Shown here: piece by piece, positions 53,221 to 61,655 of the stretch
How the letters are laid out: every line of letters starts with the position of its first letter
How positions within the stretch are numbered: the stretch's first letter is position 1
Virus record (IMG/VR): IMGVR_UViG_3300022188_000007
Span: 62,001 to 126,000 of that record
Source of the DNA: a virus
Strand: one strand, 5' to 3'
DNA length: 64,000 nucleotides
Notes under the pieces: generated by a model
The model's database searches: none
The model's input: only the letters and a program-made list of their open reading frames with translations
What the model was told of the DNA's origin: nothing
Translations under genes and position numbers: made by a program

Positions 53221-54788
53221 CGATCACAAGGTGGATTTCTTTTCCGGCAGATGCTGGAGGAGAAGTTACAGACGGTAATGGAAGCACGTATAAGGGTAAG
53301 CAAGGTTATAGTAGAGCAACTGCTAGTGTAGCAGATACTTTTACAATAGGCCCGACATCTAATAGATTATATGTTTCAATAGATGGAGATACAGGTCCGT
53401 ATATAACTATGTATTCAGGAACAAACCTTGACCCAAGATTTTTGGCAAAAGATATTACTGAGAAGATGCATGATTTAGGTAAAAATAATGATAGATGGGA
53501 TGCGGCCAAATGTGTTTGGACAAACAATAAAGCAGAGGGTAATTGTTTTGAGATATACTCAGGTACATTGGGCTCTTCGTCTAGTGTTGTAATTACTACT
53601 GGTGGCTCTAACGATGGCTCTGCTTTGTTAGGTTATGCAACTGCCATGGAGCAAGGTGGTTTAGCAGACTCTAATGGTTTTACAGGGGATATAACGGTTA
53701 CAGGGGACTACTATGGATTTTTGGATGAAACTTACACAATAGTAATTACAAATGATTCATATAGTGAAGCAGGGGTGGCTCCTAGGGGAATTGGGACTCC
53801 AGTAAAAGATTCATCTAATAGTTATGATGGTTCAATGATGACCGGAGGTGTATTTAATGGACCTTCCGATTTAACCTACACTATAAATGTAGATGTAACT
53901 AATGGCTCTACTATGGGTGGTGGATGGGGAAATGTTCCAAGAATATCTTGGGTATCTACAGGTAGTGATTCTTCAACAGTTAGTACTGAATTACTTTTTC
54001 CTAATTACTGGTACAAAGTAGGTGATTACGGGTTAATGGTTAAATTTACTGACGCAGTATTTAATCAAGTTAGTCCTGCATGGACTATAGGTTGTAAAAA
54101 ACCGGATTACGTGGGGGGAACTAATGCTTCGGGTCCCGTAGCCACAGCAGAGTATGTTTGGGCATCAGACCGTGGAGAGATGAGTTCATCTCCCTTTTTG
54201 ACTTCTTCAGGTGTAGCTACTCAATTAGGTACCAGGGGCCTATCAGTGGTATTTAATCCTAATGGGTCGGACAATTTTAATGCTGGGGACGAATTCCGTG
54301 TAATTTGTACTGCCCCTAAACCTACTAGTTATAACATAACTAGCCTTAACTACGGTAATGTTACGGTCAGTACGGAGTCCAGTGTAAAATGTGTGGTATT
54401 TGAAATTGAAGCTGGAGCGGTAGAAATGTCTACTGTAAAGTTCGGTCTTCAAAATCATGGGACTTTTAGTCATCACGATGCAGGTAATAACGATACTGAG
54501 TTTAGGTTTGGAACTGTAGGGCCTGATAATACTTCAGGGTCTAATCCATCGAATGGTATCGAATGGTGGCCTAATGTAGTTCCTGGTGATATAGATGATA
54601 ATACTGCACCAACTTATTTGTATAATACAAAAGCTAATTTATCTGTTGTATCTACGGCAGATGACAGTGAGAGTATAGGTAATACGGGATTAATGTCTGA
54701 TCCAATTTGGACAGGAATTCGACTTGGAAGTTCAGAAACAGGCGCTAATAGTACTATCAACATGCGTCTTTACTTCGATTATAGTTGA
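53214..54788 (+). CDS. Virion structural protein, beta-rich
   Basis: This 524-aa protein starts inside the end of the HNH remnant, with a strong AAGGAGGAG site. It is Gly/Ser/Thr-rich, acidic and all-beta, with no membrane segment. Segments such as TFTIGPTSNRLYVSIDGDTGPY (residues split across strands) and YWYKVGDYGLMVKFTDAVFN look like jelly-roll or fibre strands. No enzyme motif was found. Its location between fibre genes suggests a tail-fibre or decoration protein. Confidence 0.45.
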   Translation: MVAITRWISFPADAGGEVTDGNGSTYKGKQGYSRATASVADTFTIGPTSNRLYVSIDGDTGPYITMYSGTNLDPRFLAKDITEKMHDLGKNNDRWDAAKCVWTNNKAEGNCFEIYSGTLGSSSSVVITTGGSNDGSALLGYATAMEQGGLADSNGFTGDITVTGDYYGFLDETYTIVITNDSYSEAGVAPRGIGTPVKDSSNSYDGSMMTGGVFNGPSDLTYTINVDVTNGSTMGGGWGNVPRISWVSTGSDSSTVSTELLFPNYWYKVGDYGLMVKFTDAVFNQVSPAWTIGCKKPDYVGGTNASGPVATAEYVWASDRGEMSSSPFLTSSGVATQLGTRGLSVVFNPNGSDNFNAGDEFRVICTAPKPTSYNITSLNYGNVTVSTESSVKCVVFEIEAGAVEMSTVKFGLQNHGTFSHHDAGNNDTEFRFGTVGPDNTSGSNPSNGIEWWPNVVPGDIDDNTAPTYLYNTKANLSVVSTADDSESIGNTGLMSDPIWTGIRLGSSETGANSTINMRLYFDYS

Positions 54789-54862
54789 TCGTTACAATAA
54801 TTATATTATGGTTAAGTACTTGACATTTAATTAGGGTTACTTATATTAAGAAGGAGTAATGG
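54789..54862. promoter_or_regulatory. 74-base intergenic region with promoter-like sequence and inverted AAGTAAC motif
   Basis: TTGACA (54820-54825) and TATATT (54842-54847) are separated by 16 bases, a good sigma-70-like pair. The predicted start near 54854 would fall in the ribosome site AAGGAG (54851-54856), which weakens the call. TTAGGGTTACTT (54831-54842) is the reverse complement of AAGTAACCCTAA, an inverted relative of the motif at 38710 and 48425. Confidence 0.35.
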
Positions 54863-55078
54863 ATGAAATCAAAAATTTATTTAAAGGAAGTAGTGGATAA
54901 TAAATACAGGAAGTTTGGATCTAACCTGGAATATTATCCTGTTAGATTAGAAAATAATGATGGCTCTTTTACTGATGCTTTATTCACAAAGGGTCAGTTG
55001 GAGCGTGCAATAAAAAGAGCAATAGTTAACCCCGAAGATATACCAGAATTAACTTTTCTGCAAAGTATTTTCGGATAG
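54863..55078 (+). CDS. Small basic protein, unknown
   Basis: This 71-aa protein has a strand pair (YYPVRLENNDGSFTDALF) followed by a helix (GQLERAIKRAIVNPEDIPE). This compact layout is typical of small phage accessory proteins. It has a good AAGGAG site. No function can be assigned. It begins a set of three short genes. Confidence 0.4.
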   Translation: MKSKIYLKEVVDNKYRKFGSNLEYYPVRLENNDGSFTDALFTKGQLERAIKRAIVNPEDIPELTFLQSIFG

Positions 55079-55094
55079 ATAAGGAGTAGTACAT

Positions 55095-55292
55095 ATGCCG
55101 TTATATGAATTTGAGTGTGAATGTGGGAACGCATTAGATAGATTAGTACCTATGGGGACTAGCTCTATTCAATGCGAGGATTGTGGAAAGGATATGAAAA
55201 AAATTATTTCAAGATCTAGTTTTATTTTGAAAGGGCCTGGATGGGCATTTGATAACTATGGTTTAAAGGGTACTAAAAAAACCAACAAATAA
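55095..55292 (+). CDS. FmdB-type zinc ribbon protein
   Basis: This 65-aa protein has the family layout MPLYEFECECGN, then CEDCGK, an S-rich strand and the characteristic LKGPGWAFDNYG end. Cysteines 8, 10, 27 and 30 form the zinc ribbon; the first pair is spaced CxC rather than the usual CxxC. FmdB-like ribbons are small putative regulators or metal-binding adaptors in bacteria and phages. The location in a tail cluster is unusual for a regulator, so a small virion role is possible. Confidence 0.7.
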   Translation: MPLYEFECECGNALDRLVPMGTSSIQCEDCGKDMKKIISRSSFILKGPGWAFDNYGLKGTKKTNK

Positions 55293-55312
55293 TATATAAG
55301 GGGTGCAACTAT

Positions 55313-55618
55313 ATGAGAAGAGGATGGCAAGTAGAACTTCTTGATGGTTCTATACTGGAGGAAGGTAATATTGAATGGAGAAAAGTACCTAAAGTCAAGA
55401 TTAAGCGTTTGTCCTTGTTGTATGACGGCCGGCAATGGGACTTGTCTGGTAAGGCGGCTTATTTTATTAAAAATAAAGCCTCCATGGTACCTGGTATAGC
55501 GGCTTCTTTTAGAATTGAACGTAGATGTGTAGGTTACTACGACGGCGCTAAAAAGATTCATTATATAGTGGATGAGTCTACTGGTAAGTTTAATATGGAG
55601 GTCGTAGATAACGGGTAA
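55313..55618 (+). CDS. Small phage protein, unknown
   Basis: This 101-aa protein begins GWQVELLDGSILEEGNIEWRKVP, then a strand-rich centre (LSLLYDGRQWDLSGKAAYFI) and IERRCVGYYDGAKKIHYIV. The pattern of a small all-beta protein with conserved W, DG and GYY positions suggests a recognisable but unnamed phage family. AAGGGG lies upstream. It ends five bases before the next gene. Confidence 0.4.
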   Translation: MRRGWQVELLDGSILEEGNIEWRKVPKVKIKRLSLLYDGRQWDLSGKAAYFIKNKASMVPGIAASFRIERRCVGYYDGAKKIHYIVDESTGKFNMEVVDNG

Positions 55619-55623
55619 ATCTA

Positions 55624-58600
55624 ATGAAAACAGATTCTATTAATAAATGCCAGTACTGGAATAAATATGAACCAACTCTTTGTATATACTGGGATGATGG
55701 TGCTACTACGTGTAATTATCAAGCAATCGCAGCAGCCGCAGCTCAAGATTCGGCTAATGCCCTTAAAGTTCCAAATCATTCTCCAGCTTGTAATTTACTT
55801 GGTACTTCTGTCAGTTGTTCTCACTATATAGCATCTTCCCCAGGTGAAGTATTAGCAAGATGTATTCTACCTGATCCTAGAAGACATGTATGTAATAGGG
55901 CTACTGGAAAAAGTTGGGTAGTTGTCGGCGAACCAACTGGTGATGTTAATGATAGCGGCATTGAGTTGTTTGATTGGGACTTTGACACAATAAATGGGTA
56001 CAATGAGGGGGAGTGCGACGGTACTGGTACTGATACTACTTGTTCTGGTTATGCCCCATATCATATGGGTTTTGGCACCCTTCAACCCTCAGATAGCCCA
56101 GATTTAGACACTTTTGAGTCCGGTCATTATTCTTTAGATGTTGAATTTGGTTTCAGACTTCCTACTAATTTTACTATCTATAATATTCGAGCGGCACTAT
56201 CTAGGTGTCATTGGTGGAGAACTGACCCGGGCACATTTGCAGTTGACGCTGAAGGTAAAGTGAAATTAAAAGGTAATTGGGAATGTTCTTGCCCTAAGGA
56301 TACTAGTGCTTATAGTGAATTTACACTTGAAAATGGTCCCCCATGTAATGGGTGTAAGCCTGAGTGTTCTAACTATACTGGGGTTTGCTGGCAGTACTGT
56401 ATAGATGAGAAAATGGAGGATGGTGACCCTATATTAGCGGAACAGATACATGAACTGAGATATTATCATAGAGAAAATAACTGGACTAAAGAAGCAATAC
56501 AAGCAATATTTATCGATGAAGGAGAAATCTTTACTTGGCACGGCTCTGCTGATTCAGGTAAGTGTGCAACAGATGGATCTAGCCAGTCGATGGAAGAAGA
56601 CTGTGAAGATGGAGGGGCCTCTATACATGGTATATTATCTACTACTGTTGGTTCTGATGGTAATATAGAAGAGTATAGAATTCCTGCAGTTAAAGTGTCT
56701 ATGCCTTCATTTGAAGAGTTCACTATTGAAACTCAGAATGTGGAGTTGACTCAAGGCACAGAGGTGGCTGGCACACTAGAGAATTTTCCTACCTTAGTAA
56801 GAGCGTTACAATTATTCCCTTTATCCCCCATAATAAAAACAGAGTTTAATAAGCATACTACCTCTAATGATGTAGATATCGGGTTCTTTGAAACTCCTTA
56901 TCTAGCGGAAGGGATTAGTACTTTAATTTATGGTAAACTATTTTATTCTACTGTAGCTTATGCCATTAATTTGAGCGATGCTGAGGTACAGGCCATACTT
57001 CCTGTGGAATTGTATTATTTTGATGATATATACATACTAGAATCTGAACTAGGACCTGAGGCTTATGAGGTGTTTAATATTAAGTTAGAGGCTACATTGA
57101 AAGCAATAGCGACAATATCCCCTGAAAAAGTAATTCCTAATTCTTTACCTGATGAAGACAGAACATTTTTAATGGATGTGCCTGTGTTATCTAAAGACCG
57201 TACATATGACGGGTCCAATAAAAATACCATTTTGGTCTTTCAAAAAGCCAATAATATATTTACTTTCGATAAAGTAACATTTACTAAGCGAGTTGTAGGG
57301 GGTATGTTATTCCAAGATGACTTTCAGATTATAGGGGATCAGAAACTAGTTAGAAAACCGATTCCTAATTTTGAGAAATCCTTTATGACTAATTTAAATA
57401 ACAACGGCTCTATGTCGTTTCATTTCGAGCCTTTTATAGACGCAGGTCTTGCAACAGATGCGTTATATACATACAACGATGTCCGCCATGTTGATCCTGT
57501 AGACGATCCTATCTATGTTGGTAGTACTAAATATAAAATTACTATACCTCAATATACACTTGAAACTTCTACTGTTCCAGGTTCCCCACAGGAATTTAAG
57601 GTTATTGGTTCAAATGGCTATGCTCTTATCACATTGAATGACTTATTTGTTAATAATGTTATAGAGAATTGGGAAGCTAAAAAAATAGTAGCTACTTATG
57701 GTAATGATACTATAGATGAGGAGGGTAACCTAACTACCGAGTATACTGAGTGTGAAATGCAAATTGTACGCCATGGAGGGGATCGTAAATTAGCTAGCGG
57801 TCAGGTACTAGTTAAACCTAAGGATATGAGTGATTTTAATTCATTATGTGGTGATACTTTAGTGGAAATAAATGATTTAACGTATATGGAAAAAAGAAGT
57901 TTTGAACAGCCCCCAGATATAGATCTTGGTACTTATGAAGAAATAGACACAAATGGAAATGAGGTTCTTATAGAGGCGGGCGAATTTGAGGGTACTTCTG
58001 AGCAGTTCACTATTAAAAATTATAAATTTGTTCTTACTTTAGCTACGGTTATGCAAGATAGTACTGGTAGGCCTTTTACTATGTCAAGAACTAAACCTAT
58101 AGGTATGGTTAAGCAGGTAGCTTGCCCAGACGTAGAGATATATTATAAATGGACCGCGGTGTATAACCTATGGCAAAATCTTCCTATATGTACATGTTGT
58201 GGTCCTCGATCAGAAAAATTTCTAGCCTCTGGTATTTTAATATCAAACGTACCTTTATGTGGCGATCACTTTGAATGTAAAGGGTGTTATCCTGCTGCTG
58301 TCTGGTGGCCTTATAACATGTGTCAAGGATACACGGGGTACAATCAAGTCACAAATTTAGATAATTGGGACGTATCAATGATTGGGTTATTTAAAACCAA
58401 ATCTACAGATACAGAGGGCAATGAGAGTTACGATCACGGATCACATGATATGCGCATGATGGGGCCGCATATACGTTATGCCTCCAGCGGTTTGTATTGT
58501 CCACCTAAACCCTGTGCTTGTCCTATGTTGACGTATAACAATTATATGACGGAGGAGCCTTATTTCACAGGGTATGGTAGGATAAGGGCTGGAGTTAATG

Positions 58601-61215
58601 ACTATCAAATAGGAATTTGGATAGATACTGGTAGTTACCCTATAATGCAGTTTGGGAATGAATTTCGTTCTGTTCTTCGTTCATATCGTACTACGGACCA
58701 AGCTCCATATGTTAGAACAGATACTGACCCTAAAACAGGGCGTTCTGAACCTAGAACAGATTGGCATCTCATGCCGGCGGCACAAATGTTTTCTTCATCA
58801 GATATAACTGCTGATTCTGACCCTATGTGGGATTATTTTTGTGATCCTAGTGGCCCAAATGTTATTAATCCGTTAGGATTTTATCTTGCAGATGAGTTTG
58901 ATGGTATGGCTATTGATGAGACAGTGGACTACTATAATCGTTTTAGATTTGAAGATATCATAACCGTACAAAATGAATTAAATTTAGGTTATCCTAAAAC
59001 TATAGGGCAATACGTTGTATCTACTGGAGGCGCAATAATTTCTCCTTTCTATAATTTTAAAGCTTATGAAGCAGGCGGCTCGTCTACTTTCATTCAATGG
59101 GCTTGGCAAGAAGTTTGGAAACCTCTAGAAAGAAATATTAAGGAAGGCGCGGGGTATTCTTATAGTGATTTTATAGCGTTATATCTAGAAAAAGGGGTGG
59201 TAGGGAACGTTAAAGGTACCTATTTAGATAATAGCGGCTCGGTAGTAGGTAGTCACCGAATGATACAAGTTGAGTATCCCGACTATAAGTATGATTGGCA
59301 AAATAAAGAATTTAGACTTGTATGTGATGAGAATATGCAGTCCTCTATTAGGTTTTGGGCACCTGAAGAGAAAGATAAATACACTGGTGAGTATTTAGGC
59401 TACCCTTCTTTACAATTGAATAATGGCCCAAAACGAGGAATTAATTGGGCTGGTGAATGGCTTACTCCAAATAATGGCGACGGAGAACTAGCAGAGGGCC
59501 AGTCCTTGGAAGAAGAATATAATGTAACACTGTATGAGACATGTATCGGCAATCCCTCATTCGAGGGTACTATTAAATCTGGTTGGGCAGAGCAGGTAAC
59601 TTTATTTGATACAGGGTATGATGCTGACTCTATTGAGGCAGCCATAGAAGATGAGCGCCATGTTGTAACTATTAATACTATTACTGGAGATAAAATCAAT
59701 ACTTATTTTCAACGCGGTTTAAACGTAGAACTACTTTTGAATGGGCTAGGTAGCGCACCATTAAGACTTGAGCACTTGACTCAACTCACCAAACTGGGTG
59801 AACTCATGGAAGTAATGTGTGGTACCTTTGATGAGTTATCTATTGGTTTTACATTTGATAGTATAGTTCGTACTGTGGGCAGGTTTAGTTTTAGTTATGA
59901 ATACGGCCCTAAATTAGTATCACCGGAGATACCTGCAACAGCAACTACCAAGAAGGTACCTGCTGTTTACAGCTACCATCATATGCCAGAGGTATCTATT
60001 TATAAATCAGACTTAGGCAGTTCAGAGGGAGCAACTTTGTTGTATAAATCTGATGGAATGGAGCTATATGATGGTCCAAAAACAAGTCTTAATTCTTTTG
60101 AAGTAAGAGATGAGACCATAGAATGGGGGAATACTTGGGATTATATAGCTGGGGGCGGATCAGGCTTGTATGTTGTATTTAGGGTCACCCCTACAATAGC
60201 AGAAATTACCGCACTTGATGCTAGTATAACAGACCCAGGCAGATATACTAAGTACCCTAATTTTGTAAATGTATTGAATACTCAGGTATATGAAGAACAA
60301 TTGATTAATGCACAAGAGAATATAAAAAATTGGGAAAGGAAATACTATGTTTCCCACGGCTCCTCTGCTGATGGTCCTCCTCAAGGGGGAGGCGATGAAA
60401 AAACTCTGACGGCTATTCCAAATTTCCCTCATACAGTTTGGCAAGTAGATGATGTGGACGGGGTAAAAGGAATCCGTGATTCTGCCGGCCCAGCTGTATT
60501 TATAAATAAATGCAGGGGAAGATTTGTTTTTGATACCTGGGAAGATTTAACGTTATTAGACTCAGGGTCTATTCCAGAAATGGAAAATTTACAATATAAG
60601 TTATACAATCAGGCGGCTGAAAAGGCAACACAGCAATCTACTATGAAGCCGTTAATGCCCCCGGGTTTGCAAGAACTTCTTACTAAAAATGGTGTTAACT
60701 TCGCGGGCGCTGGTCCTCTTGTGCTAACAAATTCTTTAATATCTACATTGGGAGGGATAAATCAATTCCCCATAATGCAGGCAGAAGGGCATTCTTATAT
60801 AGCTAGCGAGCCCTGGACGGAGGCTTGTGCTGGGGATAATGGTTGTTATGGAGGAGATACTTTTGCATGGAGGTATACAAATTATGATGATATGTCGTCT
60901 CATACAGCAGTAGAATCATTAACTCAATATAATATGGGAACTTATTGGATGTTACAGCGTAGAAAGATGAACATAGATTTGAATGTTGGTCTTTATGTGA
61001 GGTGGTACTCAAGAAGTACAGGGAATAGGATATACCAAGCCTCTGAAGAAGAATTTTCTACTTTAATTTATCCTGAGATGGATATTAAGCCCCTTGTAGG
61101 TGGCCTAGGGACAGTAGTAGCACCTACAAAGGGCAACCCAGTCCGAAACTTGTTTTTAGGCGGCTCCTGGGGCTCAATTCAGGAGTCCATATATGGACCT
61201 GATGCCACCTGGTGA
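55624..61215 (+). CDS. Very large Cys-rich virion structural protein
   Basis: This 1863-aa protein is acidic, Trp/Tyr-rich and all-beta in appearance. The N-terminal 270 residues have many Cys, Pro and Gly, including CNGCKPEC. A second Cys cluster lies at about residues 855-970 (CTCCGPRSEKF, CGDHFECKGCYP, CPPKPCACP). The spacing CxCC, CxxC and CxCxC suggests zinc or disulfide cross-links outside the cell. No catalytic or membrane motif was seen. Its size and position after fibre genes suggest a central tail-tip or host-binding protein. The family is not recognised. Confidence 0.45.
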   Translation: MKTDSINKCQYWNKYEPTLCIYWDDGATTCNYQAIAAAAAQDSANALKVPNHSPACNLLGTSVSCSHYIASSPGEVLARCILPDPRRHVCNRATGKSWVVVGEPTGDVNDSGIELFDWDFDTINGYNEGECDGTGTDTTCSGYAPYHMGFGTLQPSDSPDLDTFESGHYSLDVEFGFRLPTNFTIYNIRAALSRCHWWRTDPGTFAVDAEGKVKLKGNWECSCPKDTSAYSEFTLENGPPCNGCKPECSNYTGVCWQYCIDEKMEDGDPILAEQIHELRYYHRENNWTKEAIQAIFIDEGEIFTWHGSADSGKCATDGSSQSMEEDCEDGGASIHGILSTTVGSDGNIEEYRIPAVKVSMPSFEEFTIETQNVELTQGTEVAGTLENFPTLVRALQLFPLSPIIKTEFNKHTTSNDVDIGFFETPYLAEGISTLIYGKLFYSTVAYAINLSDAEVQAILPVELYYFDDIYILESELGPEAYEVFNIKLEATLKAIATISPEKVIPNSLPDEDRTFLMDVPVLSKDRTYDGSNKNTILVFQKANNIFTFDKVTFTKRVVGGMLFQDDFQIIGDQKLVRKPIPNFEKSFMTNLNNNGSMSFHFEPFIDAGLATDALYTYNDVRHVDPVDDPIYVGSTKYKITIPQYTLETSTVPGSPQEFKVIGSNGYALITLNDLFVNNVIENWEAKKIVATYGNDTIDEEGNLTTEYTECEMQIVRHGGDRKLASGQVLVKPKDMSDFNSLCGDTLVEINDLTYMEKRSFEQPPDIDLGTYEEIDTNGNEVLIEAGEFEGTSEQFTIKNYKFVLTLATVMQDSTGRPFTMSRTKPIGMVKQVACPDVEIYYKWTAVYNLWQNLPICTCCGPRSEKFLASGILISNVPLCGDHFECKGCYPAAVWWPYNMCQGYTGYNQVTNLDNWDVSMIGLFKTKSTDTEGNESYDHGSHDMRMMGPHIRYASSGLYCPPKPCACPMLTYNNYMTEEPYFTGYGRIRAGVNDYQIGIWIDTGSYPIMQFGNEFRSVLRSYRTTDQAPYVRTDTDPKTGRSEPRTDWHLMPAAQMFSSSDITADSDPMWDYFCDPSGPNVINPLGFYLADEFDGMAIDETVDYYNRFRFEDIITVQNELNLGYPKTIGQYVVSTGGAIISPFYNFKAYEAGGSSTFIQWAWQEVWKPLERNIKEGAGYSYSDFIALYLEKGVVGNVKGTYLDNSGSVVGSHRMIQVEYPDYKYDWQNKEFRLVCDENMQSSIRFWAPEEKDKYTGEYLGYPSLQLNNGPKRGINWAGEWLTPNNGDGELAEGQSLEEEYNVTLYETCIGNPSFEGTIKSGWAEQVTLFDTGYDADSIEAAIEDERHVVTINTITGDKINTYFQRGLNVELLLNGLGSAPLRLEHLTQLTKLGELMEVMCGTFDELSIGFTFDSIVRTVGRFSFSYEYGPKLVSPEIPATATTKKVPAVYSYHHMPEVSIYKSDLGSSEGATLLYKSDGMELYDGPKTSLNSFEVRDETIEWGNTWDYIAGGGSGLYVVFRVTPTIAEITALDASITDPGRYTKYPNFVNVLNTQVYEEQLINAQENIKNWERKYYVSHGSSADGPPQGGGDEKTLTAIPNFPHTVWQVDDVDGVKGIRDSAGPAVFINKCRGRFVFDTWEDLTLLDSGSIPEMENLQYKLYNQAAEKATQQSTMKPLMPPGLQELLTKNGVNFAGAGPLVLTNSLISTLGGINQFPIMQAEGHSYIASEPWTEACAGDNGCYGGDTFAWRYTNYDDMSSHTAVESLTQYNMGTYWMLQRRKMNIDLNVGLYVRWYSRSTGNRIYQASEEEFSTLIYPEMDIKPLVGGLGTVVAPTKGNPVRNLFLGGSWGSIQESIYGPDATW

Positions 61216-61250
61216 TTTAAAAATAAATAATATAATTAAGGAGTAAATAG

Positions 61251-61655
61251 ATGATGGATTTAATTTGTTCTAAATGTGATAGTGAGCTTTATGAAAATTC
61301 TATAGCCACTACTTTTGAATACAATAAGGACATAAAGGTATTAATGTCGGAAGCGGGCGAGTTAGTTATTAAAAATGCTCCTAGATATATGATATTCGCT
61401 TGTAATAAATGTGGTTTTACACGGAAAATTTTTTTTGAAGATTATTTTGCTTCTAGACAAGCAGTGGCTTTAAAAACTTTAGGTAAAATGCGTTCTGATT
61501 CTTGTGTACGTACATTAGATCATTCTGTAAAATATAGTGAGGATAGCGGTTTAACTTTTTGCGGCCTCTGTCCTGGTTTGTTTGATGGTGATGGAATGTG
61601 TACTAATGATGTAATAGCTGGCTGTTCTGTAAGGAGACATCTCCTTGAAGACTAA
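61251..61655 (+). CDS. Zinc-binding protein, unknown
   Basis: This 134-aa protein has two probable metal sites: C6-x2-C9 with C51-x2-C54 (a classic zinc ribbon), and C85, C104-x2-C107, C117 and C125 in a loop-rich C-terminus. The stop overlaps the next gene, and the AAGGAG at 61631-61636 inside this gene serves that next gene. An ATG at 61254 is an equally possible start. A structural or nucleic-acid-binding role cannot be decided. Confidence 0.5.
   Translation: MMDLICSKCDSELYENSIATTFEYNKDIKVLMSEAGELVIKNAPRYMIFACNKCGFTRKIFFEDYFASRQAVALKTLGKMRSDSCVRTLDHSVKYSEDSGLTFCGLCPGLFDGDGMCTNDVIAGCSVRRHLLED

Noticed and set aside
54820-54847. Sigma-70-like promoter TTGACA-16-TATATT
   Set aside because: Kept only as a weak note. 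The predicted transcript start would fall within the ribosome site of the next gene, so it may be chance in AT-rich sequence.
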